Assembly: GCF_013396335.1 (NCBI RefSeq)
Contig: NZ_JABWSY010000003.1
Location: 248,001 to 312,000, forward strand
Length of the DNA: 64,000 bases
Direction: 5' to 3'
Source: Bacillus sp. EB106-08-02-XG196
GTDB taxonomy: Bacteria; Bacillota; Bacilli; Bacillales; Cytobacillaceae
Part shown: positions 56,733-64,000 of the stretch, piece by piece
Position numbering within the stretch: the first letter of the stretch is position 1
Layout of the letters: every line of letters begins with the position of its first letter
Made by a program: the position numbers and the translations under genes
Notes under the pieces: generated by a model
What the model was told of the DNA's origin: nothing
What the model saw: only the letters and a program-made list of their open reading frames with translations
The model's database searches: none

Positions 56733-58343
56733 GTGCGTTTACATTCGAAATTAATGCTAGTCATTCTTCTTCTTATTATCTCAATCGGGGGAATATTTGG
56801 GATTACTTTTAAAAATATAATGGAGAATAATCTCAAAAAAGAAATAGGTTCTAAAGCCTTATCTGTCGCCCAATCCATTGCAAATATGCCAGATATCCAG
56901 GAGGCATTTTATTCGAAAAATCCTGCGGCTGCTATCCAGCCAATCGCAGAAAGCATTCGTAACCAGGTTGGGGCAGAATTTATTGTGATCGGGAATACGA
57001 ATGAAATCCGATATTCGCATCCCAATCCGAAGCGGTTAGGACAAAAAATGGTTGGGGGAGATAATGGGCTTGTTTTTAAAGGAGAATCTGTTATCTCTGA
57101 ATCTACTGGAACACTAGGTCCATCTCTACGGGGGAAAGCGCCTATCTTTAGCCAGGGAGAAGTTATTGGCGTTGTTTCAGTTGGTTATCTTCAGACAGAT
57201 ATTGAAAAAGAAGTTTCAAAAATACAGAAAAAAATCTTTTTTGCCACACTTCTTATTTTGATTGGAGGATTACTAGCGGCATTACTAATCTCTTTAAATA
57301 TCAAAAAAGCGATGTTTGGACTAGAGCCAAAAGAAATCGCTTGGATGTACCAAGAGAAACATGCCATTTTAGAGTCTATTCATGAAGGGATTATTGCAAT
57401 CGATACCGACGGGCGAATAACGGTAGTGAATGAGACGGCTCATAAAATTTTGGGAGTTCCAAATGAGATTCTTCTCCGAGGAAAAAGAATTGAAGAGGTT
57501 CTAGAAAATACAAATCTTCTTAAGGTGGTACGAAATGGGCAAGCAGAATATGATAAGGAAATTATTATATTTGGGGATGTATTTTTGGCAAATCGGGTTC
57601 CGATTTTTAATATGAAAGGTAATGTGATTGGGGCTGTCGCGAGTTTCCGTAATAAGTCAGAGCTGGCCCAGTTACTAAAGGAATTATCCCATGTAAAAGC
57701 CTATGCAGAAGGGTTGCGCGCTCAAACCCACGAATATTCCAATCGTCTTTATACCCTGCTAGGCTTGATTCAGCTGGGGTCTTATAAAGAAGCCATTGAT
57801 TTTATCTCTAAAGAAGTGGATGTCACCCAAGGATTCATTCAATTTTTAATGAAGGAAATACCGGATCCCATTATTGCTGGATTTATATTAGGCAAGGTAA
57901 GTCTAGCAAGCGAATTGAAAGTGAACTTTTCAATAGATAGAGAGAGCAGCTTTAAGGATCTACCACATGAAATCAGTAGAGATTCATTAGTAACCATTAT
58001 TGGAAACCTTGTCAATAATGCCTTTGAAGCTGTTAGAGAAAATGGAGATGGAGAAAAAAGAGTAACACTATTTTTGACCGACCTTGGTAAAGAATTAATT
58101 ATTGAAGTAGAAGATAACGGAAAAGGAATTGAAGGTAATAATAACGACAAGATATTTAAACAAGGCTTTACCACAAAGGACAAGAGCAGTAATGCCGGAA
58201 TTGGTCTGAGTCTAGTTCAAAATGCCATTAATAGTTTAGGTGGATATGTCACGTTTTCATCAAATGTGGGGGAAGGTACGATTTTTACTGTGGCAATACC
58301 AAAAAGCAGGGGGAATATGAATGAAGGGGAACCGAGATATTGA
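56733..58343 (+). CDS. CitA/DcuS-type sensor histidine kinase (first)
   Basis: A 536-residue membrane kinase. Span 1 (LMLVILLLIISIGGIFGITF, about residues 7-26), an extracellular PAS-like sensor (30-165) with RLGQKMVGGDNGLVFKGE and TLGPSLRGKAPIF, span 2 (about 168-190), a cytoplasmic PAS domain (about 210-310), the H-box with phospho-acceptor His in LRAQTHEYSNRLYTLLGL (about 328-345) and the ATPase with NLVNNAFEAV, DNGKGIEG and GIGLSLV. The type senses citrate or C4-dicarboxylates. The start is GTG 56733 behind GAGGTGATT. It lies directly after tctA and overlaps the following regulator gene by 23 bases. Confidence 0.93.
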   Translation: MRLHSKLMLVILLLIISIGGIFGITFKNIMENNLKKEIGSKALSVAQSIANMPDIQEAFYSKNPAAAIQPIAESIRNQVGAEFIVIGNTNEIRYSHPNPKRLGQKMVGGDNGLVFKGESVISESTGTLGPSLRGKAPIFSQGEVIGVVSVGYLQTDIEKEVSKIQKKIFFATLLILIGGLLAALLISLNIKKAMFGLEPKEIAWMYQEKHAILESIHEGIIAIDTDGRITVVNETAHKILGVPNEILLRGKRIEEVLENTNLLKVVRNGQAEYDKEIIIFGDVFLANRVPIFNMKGNVIGAVASFRNKSELAQLLKELSHVKAYAEGLRAQTHEYSNRLYTLLGLIQLGSYKEAIDFISKEVDVTQGFIQFLMKEIPDPIIAGFILGKVSLASELKVNFSIDRESSFKDLPHEISRDSLVTIIGNLVNNAFEAVRENGDGEKRVTLFLTDLGKELIIEVEDNGKGIEGNNNDKIFKQGFTTKDKSSNAGIGLSLVQNAINSLGGYVTFSSNVGEGTIFTVAIPKSRGNMNEGEPRY

Positions 58344-59049
58344 AGTATTAATTGTCGAGGATGATTTAAGGATAGCAGAAATACAAAGGCGGTTTCTTGA
58401 ACAGATTGAAGGATTTCAAGCGGTGGGGATTGCTGCCAGCTATATAGAAGCAAAAACCTTAATTGATATTTTACAGCCGGATTTACTTTTGTTAGATGTA
58501 TATTTTCCTGATATGAATGGAATAGATTTACTAAAAGAAACAAAGCTACAATTGAAACAAATGGATGTTATAATGATCACTGCAACAAAAGAAATCCATA
58601 GAGTACAAGAGGCTATTAGTATAGGAGTATTCGATTATATTATAAAACCAGTGGTTTTTGACCGCTTTAAACAATCGTTACTGAGGTATAAGGATTATCA
58701 TGGACAGCTATTACAATTAGGAAAAGAAAATACCCATGTGACTCAACATCAGGTAGACAAGTTGTTACGAAAAGACCTTGATAGAGATGGAAAAGAAAAG
58801 TCCTACCTTCCGAAAGGAATTGATCCACTTACACTCGAGAAAGTGATGGATGTCCTCGGAAAGGTAGATGATGGACTTACAGCAGAATTTGTTGCAAAAG
58901 AAATTGGGGTAAGCAGAACAACGGCAAGACGGTACCTTGAACATTTAGTATCCAATGATAAAATTGAAGCCGACTTATCTTACGGAACAGTCGGTCGGCC
59001 AGAACGAGTTTATATCGTTTCAAGAAAAGCAACTAAGAATTTACTTTAA
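58321..59049 (+). CDS. CitT/DctR-type response regulator (first)
   Basis: A 242-residue regulator. The receiver domain (1-125) has the acidic pair VEDD, the phospho-acceptor Asp in LLLLDVYFPDMNG (about residue 60) and the Lys in IIKPV. The DNA-binding end has a helix-turn-helix in AEFVAKEIGVSRTTARRYLEHLVSN (about 195-219). It partners the kinase at 56733. It or its paralogue at 60666 is the likely protein bound to the 20-bp sites before tctC and the CitMHS gene. Start ATG 58321 lies within the kinase gene. Confidence 0.92.
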   Translation: MKGNRDIEVLIVEDDLRIAEIQRRFLEQIEGFQAVGIAASYIEAKTLIDILQPDLLLLDVYFPDMNGIDLLKETKLQLKQMDVIMITATKEIHRVQEAISIGVFDYIIKPVVFDRFKQSLLRYKDYHGQLLQLGKENTHVTQHQVDKLLRKDLDRDGKEKSYLPKGIDPLTLEKVMDVLGKVDDGLTAEFVAKEIGVSRTTARRYLEHLVSNDKIEADLSYGTVGRPERVYIVSRKATKNLL

Positions 59050-59065
59050 ATAGGAGGTTTTCTGC

Positions 59066-60673
59066 CTGAAGTCAATAAAAATTTCCCTACAAACAAAAAT
59101 TTTCGGGCTGGTTCTTTCACTAGGCTTATTGTTAATCCTGCTAATGACAGGGTTTTATAGCTATATGGAAAGTAAACAAATTGAGGAAAACAAGGGAAGG
59201 CTGGCATTGGAATTATCGAAAACTGTCTCCTTTATCCCGACTATCATTGATGCTTTTCAAACGACCGATCCTTCTAAAACAATACAGCCTATTGCAGAAA
59301 AAATTCGAAAAGAAACAGGTGCCGAATTTGTGGTAATAGGAAATAAAGATGGCACCAGATATGCGCATCCTCTGATCACTAAAATTGGGCAGAAGATGAA
59401 AGGCGGAGATAATGATAGGGCGCTAACCCAAGGAGAATACTATATCTCCAAGGCAGAGGGCTCACTTGGACCTTCTATTAGAGGGAAATCTCCTATTTTT
59501 AATCATCAGGGGGAGATCATCGGAATCGTTTCTGTCGGATTTCTCCTTGAAGATGTGCAGCAGCAAATTATAAATAACATTAGGAGAGTGCTCATTGTTT
59601 CTTTCTTTGCGCTTTTGATTTCCCTTCTAGGCAGTATGTTACTAGGACGTAATATCCGCAGGGATACAATGGGGCTTGAGCCTTATGAAATTGCATCTCT
59701 TTATAAAGAGAAAAACGCAATCCTGCATGCGGTAAAAGAAGGGATCTTAGCGATAGATAATAAAGGCTATATTACTATGATGAATCAAAAGGCAAAGAGG
59801 CTTCTTCAGCTCCATGGGACAGTCAAAAATAGGAAAGTGGATGGGCTGTTTCCTTCAAATTATTTGTATGAAGTATTACGATCAGGAAACTCACAAACAG
59901 ATAAAGAGATGGTCTGGAAAGATAAAACCGTTATTGTTAATTGTACTCCAATCGTCGATGAGACAGGTATTCAGGGAGTTGTTGCTTCTTTTCGTGATAA
60001 AACTGAAATTAAGCAAATGTTAAATACGATATCTGAAGTGAAAAGTTATTCAGAAGATCTCCGTGCCCAAACACATGAATTTACCAATAAATTATACGTT
60101 TTATTGGGCCTGCTTCAACTTGGTGAATATAACCAGGCAATCGAAATGATACAAAGTGAGACACAAACACAGCAATTTCAGAATTCAGTCGTTTTTAATC
60201 AGATCAAAGATACAAAAGTGCAGGCAATCCTATTGGGGAAATTAGGAAAAGCTTCTGAAAAGAAAATTAAGTTTGAGATTATTTCAGATAGCTATATGGA
60301 AATATTACCTTCCCATATTAAACTCTCTAACTTGATCGTAATCCTTGGAAACTTAATAGATAATGCCTTTGAAGCTGTCTATGAATGCGAGACACCGACG
60401 GTTAAGTTTTTCGCTACAGATATTGGAAGTGATATCATTTTTGAGATTTCGGACAATGGGAATGGAATAAGTGAAATAGAATTTCCCCTTCTGTTTGAAA
60501 AAGGGTATACCTCTAAAAATGGCACTGAGCCAAGGGGATTTGGCTTATCAAATGCTGAAGAGGCGGTATTGGAGTTAAAGGGGATTATCGAGGTGCAAAG
60601 CCACCACGAGAGTGGATCTGTTTTTACCGTTTATCTTCCAAAGAATGTGCAAGGGGATGAGAATTTTGGATAA
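59066..60673 (+). CDS. CitA/DcuS-type sensor histidine kinase (second), CTG start
   Basis: A 535-residue paralogue of the kinase at 56733 with the same order of parts: membrane span 1, sensor with KIGQKMKGGDNDRALTQGE and SLGPSIRGKSPIF, span 2, PAS, H-box LRAQTHEFTNKLYVLLGL and ATPase with NLIDNAFEAV, DNGNGIS and GFGLSNA. No ATG, GTG or TTG start fits. CTG 59066 lies eight bases after AGGAGG (59052-59057) and gives KSIKISLQTKIFGLVLSLGLLL, the basic tail and first span that the family needs. The first TTG (59129) would cut into the span. It follows the first regulator by 16 bases. Confidence 0.9.
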   Translation: MKSIKISLQTKIFGLVLSLGLLLILLMTGFYSYMESKQIEENKGRLALELSKTVSFIPTIIDAFQTTDPSKTIQPIAEKIRKETGAEFVVIGNKDGTRYAHPLITKIGQKMKGGDNDRALTQGEYYISKAEGSLGPSIRGKSPIFNHQGEIIGIVSVGFLLEDVQQQIINNIRRVLIVSFFALLISLLGSMLLGRNIRRDTMGLEPYEIASLYKEKNAILHAVKEGILAIDNKGYITMMNQKAKRLLQLHGTVKNRKVDGLFPSNYLYEVLRSGNSQTDKEMVWKDKTVIVNCTPIVDETGIQGVVASFRDKTEIKQMLNTISEVKSYSEDLRAQTHEFTNKLYVLLGLLQLGEYNQAIEMIQSETQTQQFQNSVVFNQIKDTKVQAILLGKLGKASEKKIKFEIISDSYMEILPSHIKLSNLIVILGNLIDNAFEAVYECETPTVKFFATDIGSDIIFEISDNGNGISEIEFPLLFEKGYTSKNGTEPRGFGLSNAEEAVLELKGIIEVQSHHESGSVFTVYLPKNVQGDENFG

Positions 60674-61349
60674 GATAAAAGTGGCTATAGCGGAAGATGA
60701 TTTTCGAATAGCTGATATACATGCGAAATTTTTAGATAACTTTAAGGAAATAGATGTGGTAGGCAAATCATTGAATGGGGAGCAGACTTTACAATTATTA
60801 GAGCAGAAAACCCCAGATTTGCTGCTTCTGGATGTATATATGCCAGATATGCTAGGATCTGAATTACTCCCCATTATACGGAAGGCATTCCCAAAAGTTA
60901 GTATTATTATGATAACAGCAGCAACAGATAAAGAGTTCCTTGAAAAAGCTTTAAGTTATGGTGTTGAGAATTACTTAATCAAACCAGTAAGCAGGGAAAG
61001 ATTTGAGGAAGTTATTCAGGAATATATCAAAAAGCACTCTCTTCTTTTGGCTAATCAAGAAGTAAATCAGAATTATGTAGATCTGCTTTTCCGTAAAGGG
61101 AAAAATGAAGTGCCGACAAAGAGCGCGGGATTGCCTAAAGGAATTGATGAAATTACCTTAGGAAAAGTTAAGGCTGTTTTCCACGTAAAAAGAGATGGGA
61201 TTTCGGCTGAAGATGTTGGCAAGGAAATTGGTGCATCGCGGATAACTGCCCGCAGATATTTGGAATATCTCTCCTCCAAAAAGGAAGTAAGAGCAGAAGT
61301 GGTTTATGGAATTGTGGGAAGACCAGAAAGGAAGTATTATCCAGTTTAG
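60666..61349 (+). CDS. CitT/DctR-type response regulator (second)
   Basis: A 227-residue paralogue of the regulator at 58321. Receiver with AEDDFRIADIH, phospho-acceptor Asp in LLLLDVYMPDMLG (about residue 55) and LIKPV; helix-turn-helix SAEDVGKEIGASRITARRYLEYLSSK near 180-205. The start is uncertain: TTG 60666 is nine bases after AAGGGG, while ATG 60657 touches that site and ATG 60645 precedes it. It overlaps the kinase by eight bases and partners it. It is the closest regulator to the CitMHS gene. Confidence 0.9.
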   Translation: MDKIKVAIAEDDFRIADIHAKFLDNFKEIDVVGKSLNGEQTLQLLEQKTPDLLLLDVYMPDMLGSELLPIIRKAFPKVSIIMITAATDKEFLEKALSYGVENYLIKPVSRERFEEVIQEYIKKHSLLLANQEVNQNYVDLLFRKGKNEVPTKSAGLPKGIDEITLGKVKAVFHVKRDGISAEDVGKEIGASRITARRYLEYLSSKKEVRAEVVYGIVGRPERKYYPV

Positions 61350-61406
61350 AAAGGGTGGTAATTAATTTACGGTTTCCGTTATCTATCACATTAATAATGT
61401 AAAGAA

Positions 61407-61450
61407 AAATGGCTATCAAAATGTATGTTTATTTGATGGTCATTTTTTTT
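61407..61450 (+). terminator. Terminator after the second two-component system
   Basis: AAATGGCTATCAAA (61407-61420) pairs with TTTGATGGTCATTT (61432-61445) through two wobble positions and runs into T8. Confidence 0.78.
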
Positions 61451-61484
61451 ATGCAGTTTTAACTGAAAATAGGAACCTGAGAAG

Positions 61485-61616
61485 ATGGAAACTGGTAGGG
61501 ACTGGGAAAGGTGCCCGTGGAAGAGGAAAAAGGGTATCAGCGGTCATCATTTGAATATAGTGATATCCGCAGAAGAAGAAGTACTTGGAGCACTAGCAAA
61601 TTATTTCGTAACTTGA
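61485..61616 (+). other. Unassigned 43-codon frame (METGRDWERC...)
   Basis: This frame runs from ATG 61485 to TGA 61614 in the 423-base gap before the CitMHS gene. The second half (HHLNIVISAEEEVLGALANYF) looks protein-like, the first half does not, and the upstream site is weak. An overlapping frame from GTG 61511 is also open. It may be a gene remnant or chance. Confidence 0.2.
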
Positions 61617-61658
61617 TACCCCTAATAAGTTATTCCTATTTGGAAAAATCCCCCTCTC

Positions 61659-61678
61659 GTGAACAAAATGTACAAAAT
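61659..61678 (+). promoter_or_regulatory. Probable response-regulator site before the CitMHS gene
   Basis: GTGAACAAAATGTACAAAAT differs at one base from the site before tctC (53402-53421). It lies 95 bases before the transporter start. Confidence 0.65.
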
Positions 61679-61706
61679 CAATTTTATTTACGTTAATAAC
61701 TTTATT

Positions 61707-61722
61707 TTGGTAACGTTTTCAC
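61707..61722 (-). promoter_or_regulatory. Candidate cre site before the CitMHS gene
   Basis: On the minus strand GTGAAAACGTTACCAA matches 14 of 16 positions of the cre consensus. CcpA repression of citM is known in Bacillus subtilis, which makes the match credible. Confidence 0.45.
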
Positions 61723-61772
61723 ATCTGAATATTTTGATTATATTTAATTTACAAATAAAAGAGGTGAAGACG

Positions 61773-63065
61773 ATGCTTGCAATATTAGGGTTCTTGATGA
61801 TTATTACTTTTATGATTTTAATTATGACGAAACGCCTTCCTGCTATGATTGCCCTTATAGTGATTCCTGTTATTTTTGCCTTGCTTGGCGGATTTGGTAA
61901 GGAAATGGGGCCAATGGCGCTTGAAGGTATAAAAAGTGTTGCGCCAACGGGAATTATGATCCTGTTTGCAATTCTCTTTTTCGGCATTATGATTGATGCA
62001 GGAGTATTTGATCCGATTATTTCGACTATCTTAAAAGTGGTAAAGGGAGATTCAGTAAAGATAGCTATTGGAACCGCAGTCCTTGCACTTTTGATATCCC
62101 TTGACGGGGATGGAACCACTACATATATTATTACCATTTCTGCCATGCTGCCATTGTATAAACGGATTGGCATGAAACCATTGATTCTTGCAGGAATTGC
62201 TATATCAGCTTCAGGTGTTATGAACCTGCTTCCATGGGGCGGACCTACTGCCAGAGCCATGACGGCTTTAAATCTTGAGATGTCAGATGTTTTTACACCG
62301 GTTATACCTAGCATGGCGGGCGGAATATTGTTCGTATTGGTCATGGCCTACTGTCTTGGGAGAAAGGAACGGAAACGAATTGGAGTCCTGCAAGTTGATT
62401 ACAGCACGATGTCCATGGTGGCTGCTACATCAGAGGACGCTTATCTAAAACGCCCAAAGCTAATACTTATAAACTATTGTCTTACTATTCTCCTTTTAGT
62501 TGCGTTAATTAAAGAGGTACTTCCAACAACCGTATTGTTTATGCTTGGATTTGCTTTGGCGATTACAATAAATTATCCAAAATTAAGTGACCAAAAAGAA
62601 AGAATTGCAAAATATGCTGATAATGCATTATCAGTAGTTTCAATGGTATTTGCTGCAGGTGTTTTTACTGGAATTCTTTCAGGCACGGAAATGGTCGATG
62701 CCATGGCAAACACCATGATTTCCTATATTCCAGATGTACTAGGTTCTCATTTTGCAATCATTACTGCTATTATCAGTGCACCGTTAACGTTTTTCATGTC
62801 TAATGACGCCTTTTACTATGGTGTTTTGCCTTTGCTTGCCAAAGCAGCAAGTGTCTATGGAATTGACCCTGAGTTTATCGGACGAGCGTCACTATTGGGA
62901 CAGCCTGTCCATTTATTAAGCCCGCTTGTTCCATCGACGTACTTATTAGTTGGTTTGGTTGGAGAAGATTTTGGGGAATTACAGCGCACATTCCTCAAAT
63001 GGGCTTGTGGATCGACTTTAGTTATGATTGTTGTTGCTATTGGTTTATCAATAATTCCTTTTTAA
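61773..63065 (+). CDS. CitMHS-family citrate/metal-citrate transporter
   Basis: A 430-residue permease with about 12 spans, of the family that includes Bacillus CitM and CitH. It imports citrate complexed with a divalent metal. Family-like stretches are MLAILGFLMIITFMILIMTKRLP at the start, ALLISLDGDGTTTYIITISAMLPLY (about 104-128), LLPWGGPTARAM (about 149-160) and GQPVHLLSPLVPSTYLL near the end. The start is ATG 61773 behind AGAGGTGAAG; the frame is open upstream to 61659, but that part holds regulatory sites. The same family is under CitST control in Bacillus subtilis, matching the two-component genes upstream. Confidence 0.93.
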   Translation: MLAILGFLMIITFMILIMTKRLPAMIALIVIPVIFALLGGFGKEMGPMALEGIKSVAPTGIMILFAILFFGIMIDAGVFDPIISTILKVVKGDSVKIAIGTAVLALLISLDGDGTTTYIITISAMLPLYKRIGMKPLILAGIAISASGVMNLLPWGGPTARAMTALNLEMSDVFTPVIPSMAGGILFVLVMAYCLGRKERKRIGVLQVDYSTMSMVAATSEDAYLKRPKLILINYCLTILLLVALIKEVLPTTVLFMLGFALAITINYPKLSDQKERIAKYADNALSVVSMVFAAGVFTGILSGTEMVDAMANTMISYIPDVLGSHFAIITAIISAPLTFFMSNDAFYYGVLPLLAKAASVYGIDPEFIGRASLLGQPVHLLSPLVPSTYLLVGLVGEDFGELQRTFLKWACGSTLVMIVVAIGLSIIPF

Positions 63066-63087
63066 AATTGAATGGAGATGAATGTTA

Positions 63088-63234
63088 ATGTGGATAATCA
63101 CTGTCTATTCAAAGGGTAACAGTATTTCAATGTTTGAATTTAATTCTGAAAAAGAAGCCAAGGAAGCTTTTAAAAATGTCTCAGGTTGTAAGATTCTTTC
63201 AGAGGTTATTTATTTTAACGATCAAGTAGTGTAA
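63088..63234 (+). CDS. 48-residue conserved-looking small protein
   Basis: A 48-codon gene starting at ATG 63088, with GGAGATGA nine bases upstream; ATG 63082 is in frame and possible. The product begins MWIITVYSKGNSISMFEFNS, then EKEAKEAFKNVSGCKILSEV, and ends IYFNDQVV. The alternating beta-strand and helix pattern, with hydrophobic residues well placed, suggests a folded alpha/beta small protein. It lies 22 bases after the CitMHS gene and ahead of a terminator, so it is the last gene of that transcript. I do not recognise a function. Confidence 0.65.
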   Translation: MWIITVYSKGNSISMFEFNSEKEAKEAFKNVSGCKILSEVIYFNDQVV

Positions 63235-63242
63235 GAAGCAGG

Positions 63243-63286
63243 AAAATGCATTTTATTAATTAATAAACTGCATTTTTCTTTTTTTT
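63243..63286 (+). terminator. Terminator after the CitMHS gene and small protein
   Basis: AAAATGCA (63243-63250) pairs with TGCATTTT (63269-63276), with further A/T pairing inside, and a T-rich tract follows. Confidence 0.75.
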
Positions 63287-63309
63287 ATCAGAGAGAGAAG
63301 GTAATTTGG

Positions 63310-64000
63310 ATGAGTATTTTGTATCATATATTACTAGATATCATTTTTCCGATATTCTTGTTAATAGCGGCAGGGGCTGTACTGCAGCGTGTAATTAGGC
63401 TTGATTTATCTACACTGTCAACCTTGACGGTGTATTTCTTATTGCCTGCTGTTTGCTTTGTAAATATATATGAGAGCAAAATGTCAGGCGAGTTAATTAG
63501 CCAAACGTTAGTATTTTTACTACTTTTTAATATTCTACTTATCTTAACCAGCATGTTTATTGCAAAAGCGAACAGGTTTGACCGTAAGCTGACAGCAACT
63601 TTTAAAAATAGTATGGTTTTGAGTAATTCAGGTAATTACGGTCTGCCTGTAAGTGAACTAGTATTTGCCGCTAATACTGCAGGTATGTCAATTCAGATTA
63701 TAATTTCTATTTTTCAAAATCTCCTTACTTTTACATATGGTTTTTTCAACAGCGTCTCTGCAGAGAGCAGCGGGCTTGATATCTTACGAAAAATTATCCG
63801 TCTTCCGGTTATTTACGCTTTATTACTGGCAATATTGTTGAAATGGCTACATATTGATATACCTGAATTTTTGTGGAAGCCAATTGAAAATTCCTCGAAT
63901 GCGTTTTTGGCAGTTGCACTAGTCACACTAGGAGCACAAGTAGCATTTTTAAAGATTACAAGAATTTCAAGACCAATTGTTTGGATTGTAATCGGCCGGC
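63310..64000 (+). CDS. AEC-family transporter, 3'-truncated by window edge
   Basis: An open frame from ATG 63310 (GAGAGAAGG upstream) to the window end, 230 codons without a stop. The product has repeated hydrophobic spans (IIFPIFLLIAAGAVLQRVI near residues 11-29, STLTVYFLLPAVCFVNIYES, VFLLLFNILLILTSMFIAKA). The stretch NSMVLSNSGNYGLPVSELVF is characteristic of the auxin-efflux-carrier (AEC) family, which in bacteria includes malate and other organic-acid permeases. Its place after the citrate-type transporters suits an organic-acid role. About a quarter of the usual 310 residues is missing. Confidence 0.88.
   Translation, partial: MSILYHILLDIIFPIFLLIAAGAVLQRVIRLDLSTLSTLTVYFLLPAVCFVNIYESKMSGELISQTLVFLLLFNILLILTSMFIAKANRFDRKLTATFKNSMVLSNSGNYGLPVSELVFAANTAGMSIQIIISIFQNLLTFTYGFFNSVSAESSGLDILRKIIRLPVIYALLLAILLKWLHIDIPEFLWKPIENSSNAFLAVALVTLGAQVAFLKITRISRPIVWIVIGR

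Noticed and set aside
61659-61772. N-terminal extension of the CitMHS transporter from an upstream GTG
   Set aside because: The stretch holds the regulator site and cre-like site, lacks a ribosome site, and the ATG at 61773 has a good one and matches the family start.

Overview
The window reads as a chromosomal segment of a low-GC, Gram-positive, spore-former-type bacterium of the Bacillaceae (Bacillus/Neobacillus-like). The evidence is strong AGGAGG-type ribosome binding sites, frequent GTG/TTG starts, Bacillus-style relatives (gltBD, cwlK, the yes-type pectin genes, citM/citST-type genes, CcpA cre-like sites) and rho-independent terminators after most units. No rRNA, tRNA, insertion sequence, phage gene or CRISPR array was seen.

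Layout. (1) 1-4001: end of gltB and complete gltD (glutamate synthase). (2) 4048-4131: a decayed 3' end of a jetC-like Wadjet gene, followed by its own terminator. (3) 4327-13481: a taurine-dissimilation block with a GntR regulator, ald, tpa and xsc, then an APC permease, a YeiH-type sulfite/sulfate exporter candidate and a LysR regulator. A structured 5' leader precedes ald. (4) 13846-15743: secreted GH10 xylanase and the convergent cell-wall peptidase cwlK. (5) 16003-23765: a complete four-gene Wadjet (SMC/condensin-like) plasmid-defence operon in order jetD-A-B-C. (6) 24146-25891: Tat-exported PhoD. (7) 26152-53246: a 27-kb pectin/rhamnogalacturonan utilisation island. It holds uxaC, a LacI regulator, uxaB and uxaA; a leftward exporter plus esterase; a YesS-like regulator; a YesO/P/Q-type importer; and intracellular and secreted pectinolytic enzymes (GH105, two GH28, CE8, an alpha/beta esterase, GH43, PL1). 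(8) 53516-64000: a tricarboxylate block with tctCBA, two tandem CitS/CitT-type two-component systems, a CitMHS transporter, a 48-residue small protein and the start of an AEC-family transporter cut by the window edge.

How the genes work together. Tpa moves the taurine amino group to pyruvate, Ald recycles the alanine to pyruvate and ammonium, and Xsc splits sulfoacetaldehyde into acetyl phosphate and sulfite; the YeiH-type protein probably exports the sulfite. In the pectin island, secreted PL1 and GH28-Fn3 enzymes release oligomers, the ABC importer takes them in, cytoplasmic GH105/GH28/CE8/esterase enzymes reduce them to galacturonate, and UxaC/UxaB/UxaA convert galacturonate to 2-keto-3-deoxygluconate. 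A 14-bp palindrome (TGTTAACGTTAACA) recurs at the uxa promoter and at the leftward exporter/esterase promoter, marking one regulon of the LacI protein. In the tricarboxylate block an almost identical 20-bp site lies in front of both tctC and citM, so the two transporters probably share a response regulator.

Most notable observations: the jetC fossil beside gltD, the three-way-junction leader before ald, a triplicated hairpin between tctC and tctB, the shared site of the two citrate-type transporters, a CTG-initiated kinase gene, and two real genes at 63088 and 63310. Everything here comes from reading sequence by eye; no database search was run.
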